Assembly (NCBI GenBank): GCA_034231615.1
Contig: CM067298.1
Location: forward strand, 31,564,127-31,628,126
Direction: 5' to 3'
Length of the DNA: 64,000 nt
Origin: Meghimatium bilineatum
Taxonomy: Eukaryota; Mollusca; Gastropoda; Stylommatophora; Philomycidae
Shown: positions 23,901 through 38,900 of the stretch, piece by piece
Position numbering within the stretch: the first letter of the stretch is position 1
How the letters are laid out: every line of letters begins with the position of its first letter
The notes under the pieces: model-generated
What the model was told of the DNA's origin: nothing
What the model saw: only the letters and a program-made list of their open reading frames with translations
The model's database searches: none
Program-made: the position numbers and the translations under genes

Positions 23901-26900
23901 TATCTGCGCCCCAGAAGACATATCTCCTGGCGAGAAATAGATACCTTTTCCTATGTTCTTTCAAGAGCAGTCAAGACCGTCACTACACTCAACAGAGAGT
24001 GCAGGAAACACAGCCACGTAAGCGTGGATGCTGAGGTAAAGGCACTAATTTGCAAGAATGCCGATGATTCAGATGTGATTTACACGGACGGGGCGGTCAT
24101 CCGTCACCAATGATGCGCATGGGTTTTTTACTGTCAGATCAAAAGGAAAAACAGTACACTAAGCCAGTGGTGCCTTTACTACAACAACGAGCAGTTTAAC
24201 TATGGAAGTATTCGCCATAATGCAGGCACTTTACTGGCTTGAATCGCAAACCTATTCCCATGCATGCATATTAAGTGATTCACTGAATATGATTAAGAAA
24301 GTCAAAACAGGTGATGTAATTAGGGAATGGGTGGAGTCATTGTAGAGAGCTAAAATGCGGGCATCACTACAAAAACACACGCTTATTTTTGTCCCCGGGC
24401 ATGCGAGCATGGAGGAAAATGAACGGGCTGACAAATCAGCTAGTCTCTCCACCACAACAGACGGTCTGCTTATGGACCGAGCAGACATACTCACTGCTCT
24501 TCGTGAGTTCTCATGATCAGAGGATTTTGAGATGAATAAGCATGAGTGAATATCAAGAATGCAAGAATTGGGAGTGAGGATGGGCGTGGCCCAAAGGGAA
24601 CCCCTGACAAAGACTTTAAAAAAAGAGTCGTGAACCAACAAAGAACTGGAACAATCAGCCATTATACCCTGAGAGATTTACTAAAGCGGAGATCGAAGCA
24701 CCTATGGACATGTCCGGTGTGCGAAGATGATAATCCGCATACCTAATACCCAATACTTAATTTTTTGTTTCTTTAACACCATATTTCTGAAGTCAGTGAA
24801 CATTTGTATATTTTGTTTTATGCTTATATAGTAGATTTGACTTTACACAATATTTGAGAATACATTTAAAGGTTGATCTGAACTTCCCAGTTTGATGCTC
24901 ATTCACCTATAATGAATGTATAAATTAAATCTCCATTTGTTCTTTGTCGTGGACAGGTTGGATATAATTGTTTTCACCTGGTTTAGCTTTTTTTTAAAAT
25001 TTATTCTTAAAATGTATTTCACATCCTATATAATATCTTTTCAAAGGCATTATAAGCAATGAACTTGTAAAGCTTTTTAAAAATTTATATACCCAGTAAA
25101 ATGCTATTTAAATGTCAACAACAGGTCCAGTGGTTGGACGATTCTGTATGGACCTGGCCATAGCAAAAGCTAATTCAGCAGGCATTGGTTGGGTGTCTGC
25201 AAAAGGTACCTTGTAATGTTTTTCACATTATCCTAGATGTATATACTTTGTTGTTTTTGTGATAAAAATTGGGAATGATGATACCGCTTGAAACAGGATG
25301 GGGTACTTTCTCATTTGACTGCAAAGTTAAGTTTTTGAATTATATTTTTTTATGTTGCACATGTTAACAATACAGCAAAAAAATGCAGAATAAAAACAAT
25401 TGTGGGTTAGTGTCAAATGGAGAAATAAAACATCATGGCACTTCTCGACACTATCTACACAGTTACTTAGCAGAATGTATGTAGAGACCACATCTAAATT
25501 CAGTGCTAATTTGAGCTTAAAAGAATGTTTGTCAACCAACAAAGAACTAGAACTGTCAATCATCATGTAATGGTAGTTAATATTAAAGTGAAAATCAGAG
25601 CATCTATGGAAGCATCTGGAGTGCAATGATGATGGATCCAACAACTAACTAGGTTCAAGTTACTGTCAGGTTGAATGTGTAATAGAATTATCTGTATACA
25701 CTTTCAATAGATGACCCATTGATGTGATTCAGTACTACAGCAAAGAATATGCTAAACTGTGGGAGTGAGGACACATCATTGCTTAACTTGTGGGCATCTG
25801 TGGCCATATTGATAGTAATACAGATAGCAGCAAAAATGTAAAACTTGCTTAACCATGGTTAACTTGCAACATGGTAACCATTGTGTAAGTACGAGAACCA
25901 AATCTCTTGTGTGGCTGGCCTACATCTAATGATATAGTTACAGACTCTACCATTCAGTAAAAGTGCTAATAGCATTGAATTTATTAGTTACCAACACCAA
26001 CGTTAGATGTGTCCATCCATTGGCCCAAACTAAAATGGTGACACAGCACATTTCCATTCTTTGGACTGCATCCTGCTGGAAATCTATTAGGAATATCCTG
26101 CTACAAGAGATCCAATAAGAGTTTGAAAACGGATGCAAAAAAAACCCAAAAAATTACTTTACTTGACTATACTTATGATAACTTGACTACAGTAGTTGAT
26201 AGTACAATGTTCTGCACATATCATTCTCATGCAGGTTCAAATCACTTTGGGATTGCTGGATGGTACAGCATCAGGGCAATGAATCAAGGTTTAATTGTGA
26301 GAATTCATCTACTTAAATACTATGTCAAGTAGAATTATCTGCTACTGAAGAATTTCACTAAAGTAAAATGTGGTAATGTGTTAAATGTCATAAATCTGTT
26401 TAAAATAGTAATTATGACAATCATAGACAGTAAACAAGCACAGGTGTGTAAGGAAATGTCCAACTATGGTATAACTATTTTGGTAATTAGCGAGTGTCGC
26501 TGGATTGGGTCAGGGAAACTATACCTTCGAAAAGACAAAAAACACTTCATCACAGATGTTATTAGAAAACACCTTTGGTCCTACATCAGACATGTCCTAT
26601 GCTCAGACATCAACAGCATACATCACCAGTCCTTTGAATGGATATCTGCAGGCAAAAGAGCCAGTGGTAGACCAAAAGAAACACTCAGAAGAACAATACT
26701 TAAAGTAAAGCAATCAATATTCATAATATTCAAGAACTGCACAGAATAGCTTTGAACAGACAGAATTGGAGAGATCTGACCTTTGTAATTTTCTCATTTT
26801 CGTGGGTAATTTTTTTTTTTTTTTGGGTGATGTGGAGTTACTCCTAAACGGAGGAACACAGAAAGAAAAAAAGGAAGAAAGAGCAAAATAAATCATGGAA

Positions 26901-29900
26901 GATGAATATGAAAGTTCAGCAATAGCTTGGAAAACAATGAGCACTTAATTACTGAAAAGTTTTGAAAAACCAATGACTATTGGGAAAATTGATTATTAAG
27001 GTCACTAAACAGAACATATGATAATTAATTATTTGTTGTAATATCCCAATATTGTATTTTAGAAAATAATCAATTGTCCAGCGATTATAAACATATACTG
27101 AATAAAAAAGCAATAATTATTATTTTTAAACACAATTTAAAACACTATCTTCAGTCCATCATCTATTCTATCAAATACTGGTTCCATTACCTCTGTATTC
27201 ATGTGGACAGACAGGACAGACTGTTGAACATATTTTGGAAAGCTGAATTTCACTAAACCAGATGAGGGCAGTGCACTTGCCCATAGAGACAAGACATTCG
27301 CAGTCTTGAGCAACTTGCAAATACAGCAAAATTTATCAAGAAAGCTGAATTTGTTGCGCAAACATGTTAAACTGCAAATGATAAGAAAAAGATTTCCATC
27401 AAATAAGTGTAAGATGATTACTAGACCAAAATTAAGACCATTGTTCATGAACTGCAATCAATAGTTACAATGGACATTTATTAGTATAAATCTTCTTTGC
27501 TGCAATGCATATGATATTGAATATATGATGTCTGCCGAAGACGGATGTGTCGGGCCATTGGCGCAAATTAAAACTGCGACACAACGCATTTCCATTCTCT
27601 GGACTACATCCTGCTGAAAATCTAATAGGACCATGGTCCTGCTACAAGAGAAATTCAGCAGGAGTTTGAGAATGTACGCTGAAGAAGAAGAATATATGAT
27701 GCAATATATATAATATGAATAATAACATGCAATCACACAACTAAAACAGGATCTCTTGTCACCATTCTTCTTCTTCAGCGTTCATTCTCAAACTCCTGCT
27801 GGATCTCTCCTGTAACAGTACTACTAGATCTCCAGCAGGATGCAGTCCAGAGAATGGAAATGTGTTGTGTTGCCGTTTTATTTGCGCCAATGGTCCGACA
27901 CATCCGTCTTCGGCGGTTTGTCACCATTCAAAATTGTAAATCATGGTCACTCTCAATGCTGAGTAAGGTTGGTGTAAACATCAAAACAGCTTGTGAAAAG
28001 AAACATAATAGATGCACGACGAGACTGATAAATCATCATCCAACTGGAACTGCCCGCTCTGATGGATTTACTGAGAAAGGGATCTGAGCACCTATGGACT
28101 TGTCTGGAGTGCACTGATGATAACTTGCAGTCATAACTTCTGTCGCCATTGAGTTCACATGCTGAAATTATCTGCTATCTCCACCATCCATTAGATGGTG
28201 GAGATAGCACCTCTCTCTCACTCTCTCTCACTCTCTCTCTCTCTTTCTCTCTCTCTATCTATCTATCTCTCTCTCTCTCTCCCCCTCTCACATACACACA
28301 TTTCTTGTTGATTTATTGTTAACTATGAACTTTCAGGGGATGGCTTTTTGTAACACATCACCAACTATGACACCAACTAGATCAAAAACGGTAGGTGGTG
28401 AATTCCTTGAGTGTCTTCTTGGATAATGCTAGGCCCTATATCTTAATTTTCTTTTTGAAGTTGCAGCAGTAAGAGACAATTATATTTATTTTGCTGTTCA
28501 AAATGACATTTCTTTTGTTTGTATAGTTTCCATAGATTGATAATTTGTCAGATATAGTAAAATGCTGATAAATGGAAACATAAAAAACTTTGTATTTATG
28601 AATCATGTTCAAGTGAAACCCATGCAAGTGGGTTTATTACAAGATTATGAAATATACATCAAAAGTTATGCTATCAATTGTGTTATTATTAAGGCACATG
28701 TATGCACCTGGAGTCATCAGAAGTCACCATAGGCATTCAAACGTGTATCCTACTGTCTGGGTAGATGGTGAATTCCGTCCCAAGGACTTCATTATCTCAT
28801 TGAACCATTTGGTTACTGCTGTTATTGAAACATACTGGTTTACAGGTGGTGTTTGGATGTTATTATGTTTTCTTCCCACCTTATTGCTCAACTCGGGCAA
28901 TTTTTTTATCAAAGGATAAAACCTCTTAATGGCTTGGTTATAACAGGTGAATTATGTGAAAAATGCTCTTAGGCAAATCTCTCACTCTCAATAACTATCT
29001 TGTCATAGCTGTCCATTCACTAGCAAGTCTGAGCAATGCTCTTGGTGATGATTGACTTGCACAACCCAGTTATAACAACACTATAGCTACAACACTTACA
29101 CTAATTCTACTTTAGGCCTGATATCTTACTTCTGATGCTAACTACTTCTAGTTGCTACGTGCATAACATGGCTATCCTCCCATATAGGTTTGGTCTGACA
29201 CTAAAATTCTCTCTGATTAATCTCGTGGTCTTTTCTCTCTGAATTCTCTCCTTTTTCTGAATGTCCATCAATCTCAATCTGAATGTCTAAAAAAATGCAG
29301 TTGCATCCTGGTTTTTTTTATCCCATTCCTAGTACAGTTCCTGATTTTCTCTTGAGGCTCTCAATTGGTCCACACATAAACAATCCTTGGAATGGACAAA
29401 TCTACCAAACATCTGTCACTCAGTCCCATTCACAAACTGGATGGACAAATCTTAATGCATTCCTGAACATGTCTATCACTTTCCTACTACTCAGGAATTC
29501 ACTTCTTGATAAAATTTTATCAGGCTGAAAGTTTTCCAAACATAGAAAACATCAATAGACCTCTGCATCTAACTAGTGATGCTAATCACTACACTTTGAC
29601 ACACAATAAAATTTAGTCTTTTGAACAGCATCCAAAATGACCATACTCTTCAGAACTTCTTGATTAGAAACTGGTCTCACAGTACATGGGGCATTCCCAT
29701 AAGTGCTCCGCCCTCTGTTCCAGCAGCCATCAAACTCGATGGTGTTTCGAGTCTAATGCTGCTGAAACAAACGTCGACATCAGGGCACAACTCTGGCCCT
29801 TACAACAGGTTTCTTTGTTGTTCCAACCACCCACACCAGTTACTCTTCAGAACTGGACAGGGAAAGCCATTAACCAAGATATGAATTCACCTCTACAGTG

Positions 29901-32900
29901 TGTATACTAGAAACATGTATATTTAAGGCTTGCACGTTTAGACGGACCATTGGTTCACAGTGCACTGGTCATGCTATTGAATATATATAAGTGAGAAATA
30001 AAAACTGAACAATAATTGAAAATATTAATATTATAATTGTAAATATATACGTTGTATATTTCAATTACCTATGTAAAAATTTTTTTCATATGTTAGATAA
30101 TCTAATATGTTAGTTTATAATATATAACAAATCTACTCTTGTTTAATGAGTTTTATTTTGTATGATAAAACAATTACATAATTGAATTGAAAACAAATCT
30201 ATTAAATAGTTTAAAAAATCCACTTAGGGAAATATACTTTAATGTATTGCAATTTTATCACTAGAGAGCACTAGGCACTAATCCTATCTCTGTGGCTGCA
30301 AAAGGCAAAAATGATGAAGATTTTGTGTTGGACATGGCAACAACATCTGTTGCTCAGGGTAAAGTAAGTGATAGTTTGAGTGTTAAAGATACTTATAGTT
30401 GATAAGTAAATTCAAGTAGAAAAATTGTGTAGCATATCCTTTACAGGACTTAGCTATCAACCCAGCATTTGTTGGCTGTGGTGATTTTCTAGACAATATA
30501 AATATGTCCAGTATTTTGCCATTGCTCTCTGAACGGTCCGGATGCACAATTACCTGTGGCGGGGATCGAACTCGGTACCTTGGTCATCACAGACGCACTC
30601 TGTACCACTACGCCACAGAGCTGGACCAAGTAGAAAGCATGAGGTTAAATGAAAAATTCTTGAATCTGGCAGGGAATTAGATCTGAATTCCTGTCAGATT
30701 CAAGAATATTTTGGATTATAACTAAATTGTAAGAGTTACCAGTACATGGATTATAAAGCACCCCCAACAGTTAAATGTTGAGACACATTACATTTAAAAT
30801 ATACTCATTTTAAAGTGGGATTAGATCAGTTTCTTGAGCACTGGAGTATCTTCCAAAGGTTCTTCTGTATTCACCTTTAATTAATGAATACAAATCTTCA
30901 CTGGAGAGTGTGAAGAATTTTGTGCTATCATTTAATTTGCACCATATAGGTCTAACATATCAGTTTTCTGTATGCTTTTAACTTGGGTTAGCTTCCTCAT
31001 GCTGGATCAGCCTTCATATCTTATGCTAGGTGTGTGTATATCAGCACTTCATCATAACAGCTTATTACCCACTGTACCCTTGAACTTTACTGGCTAAAAC
31101 ATCAGTTTCCATGGTGAAGATGGCAAGCAGGGATTTTAACTTGAATCAACTATATCTGCCTTGTATGAGGTGCTCAACTGCCAGTGAATTTGTCTTGTGT
31201 AATTGGATGATCCATTACTGCATCCTGTGCTGCCGTTGCGGCTCCTTTTCTCATCTGTGAGCTTGGTTCAGGTATGAGAAGTCCTCGATAGTAGAATTAG
31301 ACTAAGGTAGGTTCACCCTTTTAACCAAGGTTTCAGTTACCAACATCGTGACCAGATCATCCAAGTTTGAGCTTTCACACACATTTTTCTTTATACAGGA
31401 CAATATAGCTACCTGCCTTTTTCTTTTCCACACTACCTTCTACTGAAAATAACTGAAAGCATGTCCTTGAGCGTGAAAGTGCTTTTGTTATGCCTTCTGT
31501 AGATCATTTTCTCAATTGTAGTTGCACATGGTGCTGCTCTCAAGTGCTGTGTTGCTACCTTTTCATATACTCAATAGAATAGTCTTACTTCTCCAAAGAC
31601 TTGCTCACTATTCTCACTTCCATACATTTTCAGTCATTACAACTCGGCAGTCCAGGCCAGCCATTGTCTTATACTTTGTAGCAACAGTGTTGTGGTTGTG
31701 GGAGCAGAGAGGTGCTATTTAGAGAGATTTTTTTTTCTTGTGCAATCAATTCACATTCCATCTTGGTCTACACTACCAGAATATCAATATATCAAGTGCT
31801 GTATTCTCAAAGTGCCCATGAACAAGCAGGCATAGCTAGGCCCCATCTTGGTGCCCATGGCGACCCCACTGATTTGGTCAAAGAAGTGAACATCGAACTC
31901 GAAGGAATTGAGAGTAAACTTGAGTTCTCGAGAAGGCCTATGAGATGATAGCTTTCTTCCACTGTCGCCTGTACCCTAAGAGTGTCCTCAGGTCTGCAAT
32001 TCTTCGAGTTTGCAATCTCTCCTGCCAGAACACCCTTTCAACCACTCGGAAGTCTTCCTCTTCTGATAGGGTCCGCTTGTTCTCACGTTCCACCCCCATA
32101 ACGCTGCCATTTGCTATGTCTTGCTTCGTCACCTTCCCCTTCTTCAGTCTGACCCCAAGACGTGGGAAGTGTTCTGTGGCCCCCCCCCTCTTGTTGCTTA
32201 CAGACATGACAAGAACCTCAGAGATGTACTGGTCTGGAGTTACCTCCAGCCGGACGTTCCTAATAATTTTGGCACCATCAGATGCAAATGCTACACATGC
32301 TATTTCACCCAGATCCTGTCTGTCTCATTCCCTAAAGCCACCTTCACCATTGAGGAGAGCTTCCCATGTGTGTCCCGCAACGTCACCTATGCCATCATAT
32401 GCAAGTGTTCACCATGACATATATAGGTGAAACTGGAAGGAGGCTCGCAGACCGATTCTGAGAACATCTGTATATCATAAAAAACTATTCGGGTTTGCCT
32501 GTAGACGTCCACTTCAATGGCACGGGCCATGCGGGCGCCCAGGACATTCAGGTTACGGCCATTAAGTCATGATTCTCTGATGACCGGACCCGTCTGGCAC
32601 TTGATAACCGCTACATTTACCAATATGGCACTCTTAAACCCTTAAATGAGCACTCTTAAATGAGCGCTTGTATTTGTTAGTACTTGGTCGTCTGCAAAGA
32701 GTAGTTTGTTAAATTTGTCTTTTATGTTTTCTTCTTCGTTGGTACTTGGTAGTTTACAGATGTGGTCGATATATGTTATAAAAAGGAGAAAAGTAGAGGA
32801 GATAGGACACACACCTGGTGAACTCCTGATTGGATTTGGAACTTATTGGATACTCCTGCATTTGTTCTTACTTCAAATTGGCTGTTAGTATAAATGCACT

Positions 32901-35900
32901 TGCATATGTTGATAAATTGTTCTGGTACTCAGTATATTGATATTGTTTTTCATAGTTGTCTGTCTACTCTGTGGAAGGCCTTTTCTTGTTCGATGAATTC
33001 GATGTATAATTCTTTCTTTGTTTTCTGTGGCTATTTCTGTTAGTTGTCTAAGTGTAAAGATAGCATTCGGACAGCTTTTGTTCTTATGGAAGCCCATTTG
33101 GGTGTTTTTAAGTTGTGGTTCAATGTATGATCATAATCGTTGTTCTAATATTTTGTTTAAAATTTTCCCTATGTGACTTAGTAAGGATATCCCTCTGTAT
33201 TTTGTGCAATCTCTTTTACTGCCTTTTTTCTTCTAAATGAGAATGATTGTCAAGTTTCTCCAGTCTTCTGGTGTTTTTTCCATATTACATTGAAAAATCT
33301 GTGTGGCCTTTTTTTCCCACTCTCTGCTGCTGCTTTGATAAGTACTTAAGACAATACAAAAGACTGTTCTTGAATTCTGTTGACACAGAAATATCATCAG
33401 AAATGATGCATTATACTAAAGCTAGTCTCACTGTTGGAAATAGTCCAAAGTAAAAATATATGAGGGTTCTGTGATTGCTGCCTACATAGGTTTATGTAAA
33501 ACTCAGTTATTTTATATAACTTTATGATATTGGTAATTGTTTGAATGTTCACCAGGTTTTTATTACTTTTTTCTTTGTATATTATTTTAAAATAATGTTT
33601 TAAACAGGTAGAAATTAAACATCGTTTGGGGAAAGATTTACCCAATGGCTGGGCTGTGGATAGATATGGAAAGGTAAGTTAATAAATAAAATGCTGATTT
33701 AAATATGTATTTTTTTTTTGGAAAGTCCCGAAGATCACACAATCAACACCTGACTGGGACTCTGAGTCTACATACACTGGGATGGCTGCTGGAATGAAGG
33801 GTGGAACACTTATGGGAATGTCCTGCGTGCTGTGAAGCCAATTTCTAATCAAGAATCAGGAAGAATACAATGCTGAGCCTCCTTTCTATTGGTCTTAACA
33901 TTCATTAAAAGCCAGAGTTTTTAGGCTGTCCAGTTTTAAGTTGTAGTATGCATATATGTTAGAACCACCATTATTGCACTTGTCATCAATAGCCATTTTG
34001 TACTTCAATCACTATCTTATACAGGAAGAACTCAACCTAAGTCATATGCACAAGAAATCTATGAATTTTTCATGTGTCTGCAATAGAACAAAATATTGAA
34101 ATGCTCCTACCTGCTTACCTGTCAAATGAGATGAAAACCTGTACAAAAAACACAAAAGGTTTTAAAAAAAACTTACAAAATAAAAAAATAAACTTAGAGT
34201 ATATATATATTTATAAATCATAATCAATTCAATACATACAAGTTGGCACCTCCACATATTAGGAGAGCATAATAAACAAAGCAAAAAATACAGATGAATA
34301 CATAGAAACATGCTTAAAAAGCAAAAGTGAGATTTTTCATGTTGAAAAGTATAGGCCTATCCATCTACCTAGGTTCTATCAGTGTCAAATACTTTGTAAT
34401 GAGCAGAAACCAATGCTCGCCTTTGTAAATATGTTAAGAGAAATTAAAAATATAAGCTTTCGTGGTACTGTATTTTGACAAAACTGCAAACACATGCTAA
34501 TGAAAAACAACAGGACAGACTCATGTAGAATAGTAAATCCTAAGAAGGAAATCATGGTAGAGGGCTCACATTATGAAAATGCTTGACCAGCATTACTAGA
34601 CAATCACTGGCATCCCCAGGGAACAAGAAGAGTGAGCAGATCTAGAAAAATGTAAAGAGGAGATTAAAGAGGTGGATATGAAGAATAGAAAACTGATACT
34701 TTGAAATAACTCTTCAAAATAGGGTAGAGAGTTGGTTGATGATCAATATACCTCTAGGTGATAATGACAAAAGAATAATCCTTACTCCTCATTCTGTGTT
34801 GTCAGTATCAATTAAGCTGTATGTTTATTATCTCTATTTGCAAACTAACAATTGTGTCTTTAGAACTGCTGCTATGGATTATGCTATATGTTGCTATACA
34901 TCTTGCTATATGTCTGTACTATTGTCAAGATATTAATCATGACATTAAATGTCCATTTATATAGCCATGCACCAACCCTGAAGAAGTTATCTACTATGGA
35001 GGTTTGTGTCCACTAGGAGGGACAGAAGAAACAAGTAAGCAATAAGGAAAATTATATATTTGCTCTTCCTATTCTGTTGGCGATGTAAGTCCATTTCATA
35101 AAAATGGATTGCAATGGCAGGGTCACATATGCAGAATATTAAACTGCTGCATTCCCAAGCAAGTATTATTTGGTGAACTTTCTGAGGGCTACAGGTTCAT
35201 GGTAGACCACTTTTGTTGTACAAAGATATCTGTAAATCCTCATTGAAATATTTGTCTATTGATCGTAAAAATTGGGAAGCTTTGGCCATTGATTGTACTG
35301 CCTGAAAACAAACTTGCTCACAAGGGTACAGTTTTTAAGGAAAAATATGATACAAAAATATAGAGGACAAAAGAGAAAGACGTAAATGAAAATGTACTGT
35401 AACTTGTTTGCAGTCAAAGTTATTGCATGAGAGACTGCTCAACTATTTAATTTTTGTACTTAAAATTGTCTGCAAGACAAAAAAGAAGCTGTACTAAAAC
35501 AAGTCCACTAATAATAAGTCCATTATTTTAATGTATTCTCAGGACTTGTATCATCAATACTAATGTATTGATATATTATTAAAACAGTTCCACCAATTCA
35601 AATATTTAGGCACCACGATTACAGCAGATGGAAGAAGTTCAACAGAAATAAAAAAAACAGAATAGAGCAGACAAAAAAACAACATTCAGAAAAAATGAAA
35701 AATATATTGTGTAATATGACCCTGTCATTAGAGGTGAGAAAGAGAGTTCTGTAGTGCTATGTAACTCCTATACTAACTATGAGTGCGCATCTTGGACAAT
35801 AAACAAACTTGAAAGTGGGAAATTAGAGGCAACAGAGATGTGGTTCTAAAGAAGAATGCTGAGAATTTGGGCTGCCAGAAAAACGAATGTGGAGGTGTTG

Positions 35901-38900
35901 AAAGAGTCAAATGCGAAACGAACCTTAATCAGTAATAAAAAAAAAAAGACAATCTTCAGTTTTTGGCCACATCATGAGACAAGGAGGTTTGGAGAACCTT
36001 ATTGCAACAGGCAAGATTGAAGGCAACAGAGATAGAGGGCGACAATGTGAGAAAATATTAGACATTTTGACAACCTGGCATGACAGGGAAACAACAGCGA
36101 GCTTGATACATAATACTGGAGACAAAGAGCTGTTGAGAGCCATGATCGCCTATGCCAGTCGGCATGGCACTTGATGATGATGATTCTCAGGACTTATCAA
36201 TTATTTATTTCTTAGTACACTTTCTTGAAGAAATAAGGACAACATTAGATAGCTGGTACAATAGTTTTTATGAGTTATTTAGTATTCTGTTCAAATCTTA
36301 TTTTGCTTTCAAAATCTCTTGTAAAATTTATTTCCATGATGTAGGTGGATACAAAGGCTATGGTCTTTGCTTTATGGTTGAACTCTTCTGTGGCATCCTT
36401 AGTGGATCAGCATTTGGGACCAACATCAGACAGTGGTCAGAGCATAGCGCTGATGCAGATTTGGTATGTTTAGCTAGTAAGTTTAGTATTTAAGTCACAG
36501 AAGAAGTAGTGATTATTTATTGCTTTCAAAATTGTGTAGGTATATTATATTTTAAAATCAGATGGTTGGTGCAACAATAAGATGAAAAGTAGGATAGCAC
36601 AAGCCAAATCAGCATTTAAAAAAATGAGAAACATTCTATGCAATGCAGCTCTGTCAATGCATATGTGAATTAGAGTTCTAGAGTGTTATAACAAACTAAT
36701 TCTTCTTCATGAGTGTGAAGCATGGGTGGTAAACAAAAGAACCCAAGGTGAGTTGGAGGCAACTGAGATGTGGTTTTTGAGAAGAGTGCTGAAATTTCTA
36801 TGAACAGCCAAGAGAACTAGTGTAGAAATCCTCAGAAATGCTGGAGTAAAAAGACAGATTATAGCAAAAATTAGAGAGCATAGATGGGTCGGACTTCAAA
36901 GCCATCAATGCAGGATATAACTCTCTCATAGTCCTCCCTGACAAATATCAATAGTTATCTGCTCCTTGAGGAGAGTTCTGCAGAAAATATGATGCAGAGG
37001 GGAAAACAACATCAGAAATACTTATATATCACCACCAAATACAAAAATAGGATGCCACAAGTACCAAAAAAAACGAATAATATTCATACTCCCTGTCTGC
37101 TCTACAAGCCCTTGAAAACTGGAATCCAACAGCAGAGAAAACCATAAGCAACATACATCAAGCTACAAACATACTTATATCCTATGGCATCAATAATACA
37201 CTAAGTGGATACCAGGCCACACAGGTATCAGCAGGAATGAAAGTGCTGATAAACAGCAAAAAAAGGAGGCAAGTATGCCCCAGTCAGGAATTGCCACCAA
37301 CCTTAGAACAGCTAAACACATTATCCGTAACAAATGTAAACAACAATGGAAGGACTGCTTAACTACTGGCTCGAAAGGAAAAACAATATGCAGAGATGTC
37401 CCAACCAAATCCACACAATAGCATAAATAGACTACACCGCAAAGATCAAACCACAATATTTAGACTGCGAAAAACACATGTACAACTTAACAAACACCTA
37501 TAAAGAATTACCACAAACCACACACCATACATTTGCAACCACTACAACAGACAAGAGGAAACACCATCTTATTGAATGCCCGGCACTGCAAGACCTATGA
37601 AAACAACTATTGCCACCAAACCCCTCCATCAATAACACCCTTTATACAACACAGCTGAAGAAGATATGTACCTACCACCACCAGGCACAGGGAAGAAAGT
37701 GAAAGCTCACAACCCAGGAATCGGATACGTAAGTAAGTAACAAAAATTAGAATCAGACATTCAAGATTTTTGGCATGTAATGAGAAGAGCAAAATTTGAA
37801 CATTTAATAACCACTGGAAAGATCAAGGGGTGAAGAGACAAAGGAAGACAGGGAAATTTCTGGATGGGTTGTCACTGTGGCATGCAAGAATGTCACCAAC
37901 TAAAAACTTATTAACAATACAAAAGACATAGTTGTGGAGAAACATGATTCCCTATGTGACACAGAATGTCACTGGATTGATTTATATTATATTTATCCCT
38001 TATCATGTTTGGTGATATTCATGGTATAGTGGTCAAGCCATTTGCCTTCTGTTCAAGCGGTCAGAAGTTTGATCCAAGGTCGTGATGTCTTTTTTTTACA
38101 AGTGCATTTTTTCAGAGGTCTCTTTGAAGCTACAAAGTTGCAGTTATATTCTATGAGTAGCACTCTTGGGTGTCCTCCTTCGTTGAGAATTATGAAGTAC
38201 ATATGAGAAAACCCAAGTACAATGTAGTCTCTATTTTTTTTTAGCCTTTTTTCTGCATTGACCATATTTTTGTCCTATATATCTACCATATATAAACAAG
38301 TTGAATATGCAAATGTATAAAGAATATACGTCATAAAGTACACATGCGCGCCTTGGAGGAATATATTCTTCAAATACTAGTCCCAATAAGGTAATAGTAT
38401 TTTGTAGTTATTACAAGTTTTCATCATGTGTAAAAAAGTGTGCTCATAATTAGTGATATGACTGGTCTAAAGGGTTAACAGCAAAACAAGTTGTTGAAAT
38501 TGTGCTTGATGGTTTGAAAGATGTTACTCGCTGCTTTTACTTTCCCAGAAGATCTGGTACCAATTTTTTTAGGCTGGGAATGATCTAGAAGTTGTTGGTG
38601 ATCTTAAAATATTTCCAGTTGAACTGAACATCAAACACCTTGGATCATCCAACTAGAAAGCTAGACACTAATCACTAAGCTACATTTGATATAAGCTCAG
38701 ATATAGATCATGAATATTCTGAAAGTGACTTCAAAACAGATTCAGATAATCCTTTTAGTGTTGAAATGTGTAATTTGGTTAGTAATCAAGCTACATTCTT
38801 GGAGAATTTAAGTGGGCATTAGCTGCATAGTGTATCAAATGAAAATAATACAGCCTTATCACCTACAAATATACTCAGGTCAACATATACATTAGGCACA

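Noticed and set aside
23360-24745. Host RNase H-type gene
   Set aside because: RNase H motifs are followed and preceded by LINE connection-region blocks, with multiple stops; matches other LINE-gamma copies.
30555-30630. True tRNA gene on the minus strand
   Set aside because: Box motifs only; acceptor stem pairing not seen, and the sequence continues into a repeat body.
31945-32430. 161-codon plus-strand frame over the Penelope-like element as a gene
   Set aside because: It is out of frame with the recognisable PPLVAYR...YAIICK / YIGETGRR protein, which is the real ancestral frame.
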